Shown: positions 18,506 to 29,193, counted from the first letter of the stretch. The stretch: DNA of 64,000 nucleotides from Bacteriovoracaceae bacterium (GCA_023701435.1 JAMPXB010000014.1:1-64000); one strand, 5' to 3'. Numbers and translations: made by a program. Notes: generated from the letters alone by a model not told the origin.

Positions 18506-20230
18506 ATGAATTATTTTATGGGAAGATTGCCCTTGATGCTTGAACTTTTCATCAATGGCTTTTTTGTCCTCGTCTATACATTACAAAAACTAGGTCAGGC
18601 ACCTGATCTGCTGGCCAAGCTTCCGATGGAACTACTGTTGGGGTATGCCCTGTGGGTTGTTCCTCTTATCCTCTTTATTACACTTGCTTCCAACTTTTTG
18701 AAAAGCGATGGTTTTGAGGATTTTTTCCGGCGCTACATCTTTTCGCTGATTATATTCGTACCCATCCTCATTACTTGGGGTGATATAGAATTTGTTTACT
18801 GGCTGTCTGCAGTCCATCTTTTTTCGACTCTTATTTCGGTTTATGAAAAAAATGAAGAAGCCCCAGCTCCTTATGTCAGCACCAGCAGCTTTTTATTCCG
18901 ATTAAAGTTGGCACCCGCGCAGGTGGTCCTCCTCTCATTTGGCGGTTGGATCCTTTTGGGATCACTGATTCTGATACTTCCGGTTTCCGCTGCTCCGGGA
19001 AAAAACATAGCGTATATTGATGCCCTCTTTATGGCCACTTCGGCGACTTGTGTAACCGGGCTGGCGAGCCTTTCCTTAATCGACGATTTTAGTATCTTTG
19101 GGCAAATGGTAATGCTGCTTCTGGCCCAGGTGGGTGGACTGGGAATTATGACTCTTTCCAGTTCCATGGCGGTCATCATGGGAAAAAACCTGCAGATGAG
19201 AGAGCAGGTCATCATGCAAGATGTACTGGATACTTCCAATTCCCAGGAACTCTTGGGACTTATTGTGGACATTATCCGTTATACCTTTGTGATTGAATTT
19301 GTCGGAGCGATGATTCTCACCATTGGCTTTTATCAACAAGGTTTAGAAATCGGCCAGGCCCTTTATTTTGGATTTTTTCATTCCATCATGGCTTTTTGTA
19401 ATGCTGGTTTTGCTCTTTTTAATAATAGTTTGGAAGACTTTAAGTTTCAGCCGATTATTCATCTGACCATTGTCTTTCTAATTATTTTGGGTGGTATTGG
19501 TTTTTATGTAATGAAGGATGTTTTAACCACCCTCAAATCTAAGCGGACCCTTAATACCTTATCTGTGCATACTAAAATTGTTTTATCTATTAATCTTCTA
19601 CTATGGGCCTTTGGCACAATCTATCTGTTCTTTGGTGAATTCTTGAATGCTTTCCAGGATATGACCATGTGGGAACGGCTTCAAACCTCCCTCTTCCAGT
19701 CCGTGACCACCAGAACGGCAGGATTTAATACGATCAATTTGAATTCTCTGCATCCACATTCTATCTATATGATGATTCTGTTGATGTTCATCGGCGCTTC
19801 GCCAGGATCAACCGGTGGGGGAGTGAAGACCACTACCTTGGCGATCTTACTCCAGTCGGTAACGGCGACTTTAAAGGGTAAAGCCCATGTGGAATTTTTC
19901 GAAAGAAAAGTTCCTGGAGCAACAGTTGTGAAGTCCATTGCGATCTTTATTATCTCTCTCATCATTGTAAGTGGTGGCGTATTAGTCATGATGAGACTGG
20001 AGCCCGATAAGAATTTCTTAGCGGTCTTCTTTGAGGTCACCAGCGCTTTTGCGACCACCGGTCTTTCCTTGGGGATAACTCCATTCTTGACTTGGACGGG
20101 TAAATTTATGATTTCGCTTTTGATGTTTATGGGGCGCGTGGGAGGATTGACTCTGGTTCTGGCGATTGCCAGCCGGGCGGCCACTCCTCGCAAAGTCGAA
20201 TATCCGGAAGGAAAAATTTTAATAGGATAG
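18506..20230 (+). CDS. Potassium uptake protein, TrkH/KtrB family
   Basis: TCVTGLAS, SIMAFCNAGFAL, TTRTAGFNTI, GASPGSTGGGVKTTT, ATTGLSLG pore motifs. Confidence 0.95.
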   Translation: MNYFMGRLPLMLELFINGFFVLVYTLQKLGQAPDLLAKLPMELLLGYALWVVPLILFITLASNFLKSDGFEDFFRRYIFSLIIFVPILITWGDIEFVYWLSAVHLFSTLISVYEKNEEAPAPYVSTSSFLFRLKLAPAQVVLLSFGGWILLGSLILILPVSAAPGKNIAYIDALFMATSATCVTGLASLSLIDDFSIFGQMVMLLLAQVGGLGIMTLSSSMAVIMGKNLQMREQVIMQDVLDTSNSQELLGLIVDIIRYTFVIEFVGAMILTIGFYQQGLEIGQALYFGFFHSIMAFCNAGFALFNNSLEDFKFQPIIHLTIVFLIILGGIGFYVMKDVLTTLKSKRTLNTLSVHTKIVLSINLLLWAFGTIYLFFGEFLNAFQDMTMWERLQTSLFQSVTTRTAGFNTINLNSLHPHSIYMMILLMFIGASPGSTGGGVKTTTLAILLQSVTATLKGKAHVEFFERKVPGATVVKSIAIFIISLIIVSGGVLVMMRLEPDKNFLAVFFEVTSAFATTGLSLGITPFLTWTGKFMISLLMFMGRVGGLTLVLAIASRAATPRKVEYPEGKILIG

Positions 20231-20234
20231 ATAT

Positions 20235-20930
20235 ATGATTGTAGCAGTAATTGGATTGGGAACATTTGGCGCAAAAACCGCTGTCAGACTGTTTGAAAAA
20301 GGCGCAGAAGTTTTGGCGATTGATTCAAACCCTGAATTGGTGGACAGAATTAAAGATAAGGTTTCCCATGCTGTTTGTATTGATGTGACCCAGGAGAAGT
20401 CTCTCCGGGCAGTGAGCATTTCCGATGTGGACACGGCCATTGTCGCCATTGGTGACAATATTGAGATGAGTATCATGTCAGTTGCGATGCTCAGAAAATT
20501 AGGGGTTGGTCGTATTGTTGCCCGTGCTACGACTCAGCTTCATGAACACGTTTTAAAAGAAATTGGAGCTTCAGAAATCATTAAAGTGGAAGAAGAAATG
20601 GGGGAAATTGTGGCCAGTAAAATTGCCGCTCCTCACGTGCTCCAACGCTATAACTTTGCTGCAGGATATTCCATTGTGGAACTTAAATTGGGCAAGTCTT
20701 TTGAAGGCAAGACCCTGGTTGAGTCACAAATTCGCCAAAACTATTCATTGAACATTGTGGCCCTTCAAAAAAGAGTGCCTTATATCTCTGAAGAAGGGAA
20801 AGCTGCTTACCGTGTTGTCATTAACGATTCACCACTTCCCATGGATGTGATTGAAGCCGATGATATTGTCGTTTTAGTAGGTAGTGAAAAGAATCTGGAC
20901 CGCTTGTTCCAGGATTTAGAAGAAGTTTAA
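20235..20930 (+). CDS. Potassium uptake regulatory protein, TrkA/KtrA (RCK-N and RCK-C)
   Basis: VIGLGTFGAKTAVRLFEKGAEVLAID Rossmann; single RCK unit. Confidence 0.95.
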   Translation: MIVAVIGLGTFGAKTAVRLFEKGAEVLAIDSNPELVDRIKDKVSHAVCIDVTQEKSLRAVSISDVDTAIVAIGDNIEMSIMSVAMLRKLGVGRIVARATTQLHEHVLKEIGASEIIKVEEEMGEIVASKIAAPHVLQRYNFAAGYSIVELKLGKSFEGKTLVESQIRQNYSLNIVALQKRVPYISEEGKAAYRVVINDSPLPMDVIEADDIVVLVGSEKNLDRLFQDLEEV

Positions 20931-20942
20931 TACGGAGTAAAT

Positions 20943-22112
20943 ATGCAGTTGTCCCTAAAACGACGTGTGGCCACCAGTTTTATTATTGCGAACGTTGTCG
21001 TTCTGGTAATGGGCTTCACTGTTTTTTTCTTTCTGGATTCTTTGAATACCCAGATCTCAACTATTACCGTGAATTCCAATAAAATTTCACTGCTAACAGA
21101 TGAAGTCAGGATTTCTGCCGTATCCATCATCAAGATGCAGAAGAAGATTCTCACCAGTAGACCGACCGGCGAAGACCTTAAGCGCCTGGAAAACTTGTGT
21201 GAAGGATTTCAGTCGCAACTTCAACGCCTGGATAGTTTTTATACTGAGGTCGAGGCCAAAAAAATTATTTCCAAAATGCAGGGTTATGTTGATTCCCTGA
21301 AAACCATTGTGGGTAAGTCCTCACTCTTTTACCGTGATGGGGAAGGTCTTTCGACCATTAACGAACTGACTGATAAAATCCTGGAAGCTTTTTCTGAGTT
21401 TCAGGACATCCAATATTTTCAAAACGAGCAGCGAGATAAGCAGGTCAAGGCCATTATCGGCGAGACTCGTCGGAATATGTTGATAACTCTGATTATTACA
21501 TTCCTTGGAACCATTCTTCTGTCTTTGGTTGTTCCTGGAAAAATTGCCATGCCCTTTAAAAAGATCATGGACGCGGTCCGCGAACTTCAGGACGTTAATT
21601 TTGACGTTTCCATTTACTATGATCAGGATGATGAGATTGGGGAACTTGCCAAAGAGCTCAATAAGATGATTGTAAACATGAAGAAATTCGAACAGCTTCG
21701 AACTGATCGTATTTCGGTGGAACATCGTAAATTTGATACCCTGGCCAACATGGTGAAAAAGAACATTATGATCGCCAACGCTAAGGGGGAACTTATTTAC
21801 ATGAACAACACGATGTACGGTACCCTGGAAATGCAGTCAGAAGATGTCCTGAATAAAAATATCACTGACACCCTGATGCCGGATTCGATTGTTGAGACTT
21901 TTGAACTTGCCATTAAGCGTCGCTCAAAGATTGAAAATGCTGAAATTACGATTCCAAAACGTAAAAAGGTTATCGATCCAGTCACCGGAGAGTACATTTT
22001 CGAGGACACCGAAGAAGCTTACCAGGGCTATGCCAACGTTATTCCTATCCGAGCAAAGGAATCAAACCTCGATTACTACATGATGATTATCTCTAAAGAG
22101 GTCTTTGTTTAG
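20943..22112 (+). CDS. Membrane sensor protein with HAMP and PAS domains, no recognisable output domain
   Basis: Two TM segments, HAMP (AMPFKKIMDAVRELQDVNFDVSI...ELAKELNKM), C-terminal PAS-like region. Confidence 0.8.
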   Translation: MQLSLKRRVATSFIIANVVVLVMGFTVFFFLDSLNTQISTITVNSNKISLLTDEVRISAVSIIKMQKKILTSRPTGEDLKRLENLCEGFQSQLQRLDSFYTEVEAKKIISKMQGYVDSLKTIVGKSSLFYRDGEGLSTINELTDKILEAFSEFQDIQYFQNEQRDKQVKAIIGETRRNMLITLIITFLGTILLSLVVPGKIAMPFKKIMDAVRELQDVNFDVSIYYDQDDEIGELAKELNKMIVNMKKFEQLRTDRISVEHRKFDTLANMVKKNIMIANAKGELIYMNNTMYGTLEMQSEDVLNKNITDTLMPDSIVETFELAIKRRSKIENAEITIPKRKKVIDPVTGEYIFEDTEEAYQGYANVIPIRAKESNLDYYMMIISKEVFV

Positions 22113-22168
22113 TTTTCCAAATAGTGTATGCTTGACCCCGCATAGCAAAAAAGGGTCAAGCACACGCC

Positions 22169-23971
22169 ATGGATATAAATCTCATCCGCAATTTTTCTAT
22201 TATCGCCCACATTGATCACGGTAAATCTACCCTGGCCGATCGAATTATCGAAATGTGTAAGGCCGTTACTGATCGTGAAAAATCTGATCGTATGCTCGAT
22301 AACATGGATCTTGAAAAAGAACGTGGAATCACGATTAAAGCTCAGACTGTTCGCTTGGCCTATAAGGCCCAGGACGGGAAAACATATTATTTCAATTTGA
22401 TCGATACTCCGGGACACGTGGATTTTACCTATGAAGTTTCACGCTCACTAGCTTCCTGTGAAGGGGCCTTGTTGATTGTAGATGCTTCTCAAGGTATCGA
22501 AGCACAGACTTTGGCCAACGTTTATATGGCCCTGGAAAATAATCTTGAAATCGTTCCCGTCATTAATAAAATCGATCTTCCTCACGCTGATCCGGAAAAG
22601 GTGAAGAAGGAAATTGAGGATGTCATTGGTCTGGATGCTTCGGACGCTCCGTTGGTTTCAGGAAAGTCTGGTATTGGCGTCGATTTGCTTTTAGAAGAGA
22701 TCGTTAAAAGAATTCCACCACCTAAGGGACTTGCCACTAATCCACTTCAGGCCCTGATCTTTGATTCATGGTTTGATCCTTATAGAGGAGTGGTTGTCCT
22801 TGCCCGTGTGATGGAAGGGAATATTAAAGTTAAAGATAAAATTCACTTTAAATTTTCCGGCATGGACTATGAAGTACTGAAACTCGCTGTTAACCAGCCT
22901 TTTTATCAGGAAGTTTCTGAATTAGGAGCTGGCGAAGTGGGGATGATCATTTGTGGGATCAAGACAGTTCGCGATGTAAAAGTCGGCGATTCAATTGTTC
23001 ATTCTGATAAGAAAGACCAAACGCCTTCGCTTGCCGGATACAAAGAAATTAAGCCAATGGTTTTCTGCGGGATTTTCCCGGTTGACTCTGAGGAATATGA
23101 GATTTTAAAAGAGGCCCTGGAAAAACTTGCACTCAACGATTCATCTTTTACCTATGAGCCTGAAGTATCTCAGGCCTTGGGGTTTGGTTTCCGCTGCGGA
23201 TTCTTAGGTCTCCTGCATATGGACATCATTCAAACCCGACTGGAGCGGGAATTTAAGCTGGCCCTGATTTCAACCGCACCATCATGCAGTTATGAAGTTA
23301 TTACTAATTCCGGTCAAAAAGTTGTGGTTGATAACCCGGCCAAACTTCCGGATCCAAGTACCATCGATACTATTCTAGAGCCGACCGTAAAACTTTCGAT
23401 TCATCTGCCGAATGAATTTGTTGGGAAAATTATCAAACTTTGTGAAGACCGCCGGGGTCGTCAGGAAGCGATCAATTACATCACTGAAGATCGGGTGCAG
23501 TTGATCTATATTCTTCCCCTTTCTGAGATGATGTTCGATTTTTATGATCAGCTTAAATCTCTCTCGAAAGGTTATGCTTCGATGGACTATGAACTCCATG
23601 AATATCAGGAGTCGGACATGGTGAAGTTGGATGTCCTTTTAAATGGCGACAAAGTAGATGCATTATCTGTGATTACTCACCGAAGTACTTCACAGCAAAA
23701 AGGTAAAGATCTAACGTTTAGATTGATGAAGGTGATAGACCGTCAACAATTTGATATCGCCATTCAGGCCGCCATCGGTTCTAAGGTGGTTGCCCGAGAA
23801 ACAATTAAGGCCCTCCGCAAGAACGTCTTAGCCAAGTGTTACGGTGGTGACGTTTCCCGTAAGCGTAAGCTCCTTGAGAAGCAGAAAGAGGGTAAAAAGC
23901 GTATGAAAATGGTCGGAAATGTTGAAATTCCTCAAGAAGCCTTCTTGGCAGTTTTGAAGTCAGAAGAGTAG
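22169..23971 (+). CDS. lepA: Elongation factor 4
   Basis: [27 protein letters not shown]; full-length LepA C-terminus. Confidence 0.98.
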   Translation: MDINLIRNFSIIAHIDHGKSTLADRIIEMCKAVTDREKSDRMLDNMDLEKERGITIKAQTVRLAYKAQDGKTYYFNLIDTPGHVDFTYEVSRSLASCEGALLIVDASQGIEAQTLANVYMALENNLEIVPVINKIDLPHADPEKVKKEIEDVIGLDASDAPLVSGKSGIGVDLLLEEIVKRIPPPKGLATNPLQALIFDSWFDPYRGVVVLARVMEGNIKVKDKIHFKFSGMDYEVLKLAVNQPFYQEVSELGAGEVGMIICGIKTVRDVKVGDSIVHSDKKDQTPSLAGYKEIKPMVFCGIFPVDSEEYEILKEALEKLALNDSSFTYEPEVSQALGFGFRCGFLGLLHMDIIQTRLEREFKLALISTAPSCSYEVITNSGQKVVVDNPAKLPDPSTIDTILEPTVKLSIHLPNEFVGKIIKLCEDRRGRQEAINYITEDRVQLIYILPLSEMMFDFYDQLKSLSKGYASMDYELHEYQESDMVKLDVLLNGDKVDALSVITHRSTSQQKGKDLTFRLMKVIDRQQFDIAIQAAIGSKVVARETIKALRKNVLAKCYGGDVSRKRKLLEKQKEGKKRMKMVGNVEIPQEAFLAVLKSEE

Positions 23972-23981
23972 AATACCCACT

Positions 23982-24602
23982 ATGCTCGACGTAGTTCATG
24001 AATATTTAGACAAAGTTTTAAGCCTTTATACACAAGGTGATTATTTCTCTGACCTGAAGGAAGCGAAAGATAATTATTTTTCGATCACTGGAAAGTTGGA
24101 TGAAGATAAAGATGAATTTGAATCACGAATGAATTCATTCAATGACTGGTATGTTTTTCAGTACCGTCAAAAAGATGGATCGAAAGTGATTGAAGAATAC
24201 ATCCGTAATCATGATGTAGAAGAAGAGCTTGCTCAGGCACTGTTAAATGTGAATCATTCACTTTTTGAATTCACTAAAACTACTTTTGGTAAGCAAGTTG
24301 TTTTAAGCGATATTCTTCATGACGAAAAAGTTGTTCTGAAAAAAGATCACCCCACTATCAGTCTGGTAAAAGGTGATATCTTTATTGGAAGAGTCATTAA
24401 GTATAAGGGTGAGAATTATCTCTTAAGAGGGATTTGCACTCTGCCTCAGTCGGTGAAGTCCACGCTTAAGAAGCAGTCTAAAAAGATGCGGAAGCTAAAT
24501 AACTTTGATGAAGAGCTTACTTTCCTTCTCCAACTTGAGGCCCTGAAAACCAAGGCCATGCATTACTCACACATCGATCCGGCTAAAATTTTTATTTTTT
24601 AG
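23982..24602 (+). CDS. Hypothetical protein
   Basis: Intact 206-aa ORF directly after lepA. Confidence 0.75.
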   Translation: MLDVVHEYLDKVLSLYTQGDYFSDLKEAKDNYFSITGKLDEDKDEFESRMNSFNDWYVFQYRQKDGSKVIEEYIRNHDVEEELAQALLNVNHSLFEFTKTTFGKQVVLSDILHDEKVVLKKDHPTISLVKGDIFIGRVIKYKGENYLLRGICTLPQSVKSTLKKQSKKMRKLNNFDEELTFLLQLEALKTKAMHYSHIDPAKIFIF

Positions 24603-25551
24603 ATTTGGTAAGTACGTAGGGGATAACTCCGCATACGTTTACTGCCAGCGTGACTACAAAGTAGAGATTGAAGAGGGATGCGCCATTTTCAATACCTGAA
24701 AATTCAAATAATTTTTGAAAGATGGCATGACCAACACCCAATCCTGATGGAGCTACCGGCAAGGCGAGCGTCATCAATCCTAAGGGGATAAAGGCCAGTG
24801 CTTGGACAAAATCCATATTGTTCCCGACGAAAGGATGGATTAGTGACCAGAAAATCAAGACCCCAATAAATTGAATAACCAAGGACATGGCAATGGCCTT
24901 GAGCATCTGAGATTTGATTAAGACTAAATCATCCCAGAGGCTGATAATTTTCTGAAATACTTTGGCCAGGGCGATTCCTTCCAACGTTTTTAAAATGTGG
25001 CGGATCCAGTGATGACAAAAGAAGAAAGTCGCAAAAGAGGCAATTACCAGTACGGCCAAAATATAATTCATGTTGAGGAGCGGTTTCATCAGTGGAGCAT
25101 TCCCTAAAATGTGCTGACTAAACAGCAGGGAACTCAGTCCTACCAGTAGAATCAAACCTGATAGACCCATGACCCGATCGATAAGTATGGAAGCGAAAAC
25201 AAATTTTTTGGAAAAGCTTTTATCAAAATTTTGAACGTAGAGAATTTTTACTAAATCCCCACTGACGCTTCCTGGGAGAACAGAACTAAAAAACTGTCCG
25301 ATCCAGGTAATTTTAAGCAGACCAATAATAGGAATGGTTACCTGACTACGCGCCCGTAGAATGGTTTCCCAGCGGTAGGAGACGAGGATAAAATTAAAGA
25401 TGCTGAGAATAACAGCAATGATAACTGCCCAAGGATGATCTTTAAGTCCAAGTAAAAGCTTGAAATCCAGTTTACCCGAGGAAACAAGCCAGTAAATGAG
25501 CGCACCCGCGACCAGGATCTTGAGGGAATTTATGAAAAATGTTTTCAGCAT
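24592..25551 (-). CDS. Lysylphosphatidylglycerol synthase TM region/flippase-like membrane protein
   Basis: SVLPGSVSGDLVKILYVQ, LALPVAPSGLGVGHAIF. Confidence 0.88.
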   Translation of the reverse strand: MLKTFFINSLKILVAGALIYWLVSSGKLDFKLLLGLKDHPWAVIIAVILSIFNFILVSYRWETILRARSQVTIPIIGLLKITWIGQFFSSVLPGSVSGDLVKILYVQNFDKSFSKKFVFASILIDRVMGLSGLILLVGLSSLLFSQHILGNAPLMKPLLNMNYILAVLVIASFATFFFCHHWIRHILKTLEGIALAKVFQKIISLWDDLVLIKSQMLKAIAMSLVIQFIGVLIFWSLIHPFVGNNMDFVQALAFIPLGLMTLALPVAPSGLGVGHAIFQKLFEFSGIENGASLFNLYFVVTLAVNVCGVIPYVLTKSKK

Positions 25552-25608
25552 GGCCTATTGATCCTATAACTGGTCATTAGATAGGTAAATTTATTATTGA
25601 GGACCCTT

Positions 25609-26409
25609 ATGAAAATAGCCGTCATTCAACTTCAATCTGTATTGGATCCATCTCAGAATCTTTCTACTATCACAAAATTTCTGGGTGAGGCCAAAACTAA
25701 TGGTGTTAAGGCCGTCTTTTTACCAGAAGTTTTTTATTCCATGTCAGATGGAACTAAACCGACTCCTTATTTGGTTGAAGGAAAAAACGAGCACTATGAA
25801 GCCATCAGAAGCCTGGCGATTGATTCGGGACTGTATATCCTCGGCGGTTCGGCTGCCACTCTGGTTGACGGCAAAGTCATGAACCGCTCATATAACTTTG
25901 CTCCTGATGGAGTGGAGTTAATGACCTACGATAAAATGAATCTTTTCATGGTGGATTTATCAAAACATCCCAGCAATACAGTCGTCGATGAGTCCCGTGT
26001 CTACACTGCGGGCAATACCCCGAAAATGCTTTCTTTGGATGGGTTTAATATTGGGCTTTCGATTTGTTTTGACCTGAGGTTTCCTGAATTTTTCAGATCT
26101 TACTCATATCAGGGGGCCAATGTTCTTTCTATTTCATCGGCCTTCACTGTTCCTACCGGAAAAGCTCATTGGCATACATTGGTTCGTGCCCGTGCCATTG
26201 AAAATCAGAGTTATGTCATCGCCTCTGCTCAGTGGGGTCAGCATAATGATAAATTGAGCACTTTTGGTCACTCACTTATTGTTGATCCATGGGGAGAAAT
26301 AGTAGCGGATGCCGGAGAAGGTGAGAAAATTATCTATGGCGAATTAGACCTGGATAAGATCTCAAGTGTCCGTTCAAGACTGAATGTTTTAAGAAATCCG
26401 AAAGCCTAA
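25609..26409 (+). CDS. Carbon-nitrogen hydrolase (nitrilase superfamily)
   Basis: FLPEVF (Glu), DKMNLF (Lys), SICFDLRFPE (Cys) triad context; ATG at 25609 preferred. Confidence 0.93.
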   Translation: MKIAVIQLQSVLDPSQNLSTITKFLGEAKTNGVKAVFLPEVFYSMSDGTKPTPYLVEGKNEHYEAIRSLAIDSGLYILGGSAATLVDGKVMNRSYNFAPDGVELMTYDKMNLFMVDLSKHPSNTVVDESRVYTAGNTPKMLSLDGFNIGLSICFDLRFPEFFRSYSYQGANVLSISSAFTVPTGKAHWHTLVRARAIENQSYVIASAQWGQHNDKLSTFGHSLIVDPWGEIVADAGEGEKIIYGELDLDKISSVRSRLNVLRNPKA

Positions 26410-26411
26410 AA

Positions 26412-26666
26412 CTACATGTAGGGATTTGTTCCGTTTTGATGGTCAGTAACGTCCACCACTTCGGTAATCTCCGGAAAGTTCTGCTTAATCAGTTGTTCAA
26501 TGCCACCTTTTAAAGTGGCCTTGGAGCTCGAGCAGCCCTGACAGCCGCCGAAGAATTTTACGAATAAAATATTATTATCAACATCTACAACTTCGACATT
26601 GCCTCCGTGTTGAGCGAGGGCCGGACGAATTTGTTGGTCGAATAGTTTTTCAATTTGAGTGATCAT
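26412..26666 (-). CDS. NifU C-terminal domain (Nfu-type Fe-S scaffold) protein
   Basis: IRPALAQHGGNVEVVDVDNN...FFGGCQGCSSSKATLKGGIE. Confidence 0.93.
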   Translation of the reverse strand: MITQIEKLFDQQIRPALAQHGGNVEVVDVDNNILFVKFFGGCQGCSSSKATLKGGIEQLIKQNFPEITEVVDVTDHQNGTNPYM

Positions 26667-26687
26667 GGGTTCATTCTAACACAGCAA

Positions 26688-27197
26688 TTACAGATTGGAG
26701 AGTTGTTGGCTGTGAAAATCCCTAAGAAGGGCCTGTAAATGTTTAGGTCGGTTGCTTCCGTAGGTAAATGGAGGAACCCAGGTCAGGCTTTCAATTATGC
26801 CCCCGGTAGTTATCTTATAAATCAGTCCTTCTTCGGGACTTCCGGCAAAAAACCAACTTGGTCGCTTGTTTTCCGGATCGTGATCATCCATCTGCACCAA
26901 AGAGAGCTTGCGCATTTCTGGATCTTGGATCTGAACAGTGCGATGAAACTTAACAATGGCACTGGAAACAACCTTATCTCTTAGTGTGAAAACCAATTCG
27001 GAACCATCAGTAAGAATGTAGGTATATTGATTTCTTGTTTGGGCCGAAGGTGTCCCAAAGGCCTTATTGATTTCGGGAACAGTCATGCCTAAGCGGATGG
27101 AGCTTAAGTTTAGGGGGCGTTCCATTTTGTTTTGGGCGGTTTGGTATGCCGCAAAAATAACGCCAAGTGTTAGTAAAAAGTAAATCCCATATTTCAT
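26688..27197 (-). CDS. Hypothetical secreted/anchored protein, BamE/OmlA-like region
   Basis: N-terminal hydrophobic segment; IRLGMTVPEINKAFGTPS resembles SmpA/OmlA motif. Confidence 0.65.
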   Translation of the reverse strand: MKYGIYFLLTLGVIFAAYQTAQNKMERPLNLSSIRLGMTVPEINKAFGTPSAQTRNQYTYILTDGSELVFTLRDKVVSSAIVKFHRTVQIQDPEMRKLSLVQMDDHDPENKRPSWFFAGSPEEGLIYKITTGGIIESLTWVPPFTYGSNRPKHLQALLRDFHSQQLSNL

Positions 27198-27277
27198 GAT
27201 TGATAGATTTAATCGTTTTAGAAACTTTTTGGCCAGATGAATTGGAATAACGATGCTTTATTAAATAGAGATGATTG

Positions 27278-28199
27278 ATGGTCATTCAAAACTTAATTGT
27301 CCTTACTTCTCCTCCAGCTTCCGGCAAAACTTATTGGATTAATTCTTTCCGAGAAGCAATTTCCGATGAGCGCTTACTGATCATTTCGCCTTTGCGGGCC
27401 CTCGCTGATGAATGTCGCGAGCGCTGGGGAAATGAGATGGATTTTATGACTCCTGAAGAATGGTTGATGAAAAAACCATTAAACAGAATCGTCATCTTTG
27501 ATGAGTTTCATCTCTTCTTTTATTGGGGGGATACTTTTCGTCCACTCATGTGGGAAGTTTTCTTTGAAATTTCCCAAACCGCCGAAATGGTTTTTCTTCT
27601 AACAGCGACTCTTTCTGGAAAAATGCGGGAAGAGATTGCCCATTTCTGCTCGCAGTTCAATCAAATTCTCTGGATTAATAACGGCAATCAGATTTTTAAA
27701 GTTTGCACCGGCAAAATACATCCGTGCTCCAGGCAAGTCCTGGCTATTGGATCAAATCCGCTCTAGCAGAAAAGGTCAGGAAGTAAGGCTCATCTTTTGC
27801 CAATACCGCGAAGAAGTATTTGCGCTAGAAAAAGAGCTCACGGAACTGGGATTTAATTGTCTTTCCTGTGTCGGTGGGGAATCCAAATACATGGCCCAGA
27901 AAATTAAAGTGAACGCTTCACCCGATTTCATTATCAGCACCACAGTTTTAAGTCATGGAGTAAACTTACCTCAGATCCGGAAGATTTATTTTATTTATCA
28001 AATTAAGAATATTGATTTTTGGATTCAGATGGTCGCTCGCGGAGGAAGGCGAGGGGAGCAGTATGAGGTCTATGCTTTGGAAAAACCTTATGGATTAAAC
28101 TGGAACCCTATAAGTAATCTAATTAGTCTTGCATGGCTTAGTATAAAACAGAAGTTGTCCCATCACTCTTGGCTCTCCACTCCATTTGATTTTGGTTAA
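27278..28199 (+). pseudogene. Compact SF2 DEAD/DEAH-like helicase split by a +1 frameshift (ORFs 27275-27766 and 27636-28199)
   Basis: First ORF: SPPASGKTYW (Walker A), IFDEFH (motif II), LLTATLS (motif III). Second ORF: STTVLSHGVNLP, QMVARGGRRG (motifs V/VI). Could also be a sequencing error or recoding site. Confidence 0.65.
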
Positions 28200-28265
28200 C
28201 TTCAGATGTCTCTTTCTCTCCTTATCTGCACTATTAATGCATAGGACTTTTTTGAGGAGGTCTGT

Positions 28266-29177
28266 ATGCGCTCAATTCTTCTTATCATCCTGACATTTTC
28301 GCTGAATGTGTCTGTCTGGTCTCAGGAGCGGCCAGTGAGTGCGGAAGCGAGAAAAACTTATGATGATATCAAGGCGACCTTGGGATCAGTGCCCACTTTT
28401 CTGAAAGATTTTCCTCAAGAAGGAATTAGCGGAGCCTGGGCCGATATGAAGGGCCTTCAGTTAAACCCCAATACCAGAATTTCCGGTAAATATAAGGAAC
28501 TCATCGGGCTGGCAGTTTCAGCGCAAATCCCTTGCAGTTATTGCGTTTATTTTCATACTCAAGCCGCTATTTTAAATGGGGCCGGACAACAGGAAATTAA
28601 AGAGACCATCGCCCTGGCTGCTACAGTACGAAGATGGAGCACTTATTTAAATGGAACACAGGCCGACGAGATGGAGTTTCGCCGGGAAGTTGATCAGTTA
28701 CTGAGCATCCAAAGCAACAGCCGCAATCGCCAGGCGATGGAAGAAAAGCCAGTGGTGTTGGCGATGAAAACCCCTCAGGATGCCTATGCTGATATAGACA
28801 GGACCCTGGGTTTTATCCCGACCTATATGAAAAACTACCCACAACAGGGCATCGTGGGAGTCTGGCAACAAATGAAGGGAGTGGAGCTCAATCCCGCCAC
28901 CGCCATTCCTGGAAAATACAAAGATCTTATTGGTTTAGCGGTAGCCGCGCAAATTCCTTGTAATTACTACACTTATTTTCATACCCAAACCGCCATTTTT
29001 AACGGCGCCACCAAAGAAGAATTGCAGGAAGCAGTAGCGATGGCCGGCATAACCAGACAATGGAGTACAGTTTTAAATGGCCTAAATATTGATGAGAATA
29101 AATTTCAGCAAGAGACGGATCAGGTGATGAAGTTCCTGAAGCAAAAAGCGCAGAAAAGTATGACGGTTAAGAATTAG
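28266..29177 (+). CDS. Tandem-domain AhpD/carboxymuconolactone decarboxylase-like secreted protein
   Basis: Signal peptide; two repeats, CSYCVYFHTQAA and CNYYTYFHTQTA, each preceded by GKYKxLIGLAV. Confidence 0.88.
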   Translation: MRSILLIILTFSLNVSVWSQERPVSAEARKTYDDIKATLGSVPTFLKDFPQEGISGAWADMKGLQLNPNTRISGKYKELIGLAVSAQIPCSYCVYFHTQAAILNGAGQQEIKETIALAATVRRWSTYLNGTQADEMEFRREVDQLLSIQSNSRNRQAMEEKPVVLAMKTPQDAYADIDRTLGFIPTYMKNYPQQGIVGVWQQMKGVELNPATAIPGKYKDLIGLAVAAQIPCNYYTYFHTQTAIFNGATKEELQEAVAMAGITRQWSTVLNGLNIDENKFQQETDQVMKFLKQKAQKSMTVKN

Positions 29178-29193
29178 TTGCATAGAATGAGGC

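Noticed and set aside
18871-19339. Minus-strand ORFs (133 and 87 aa) inside trkH
   Set aside because: Antisense shadow ORFs of a conserved gene; no RBS or family motifs
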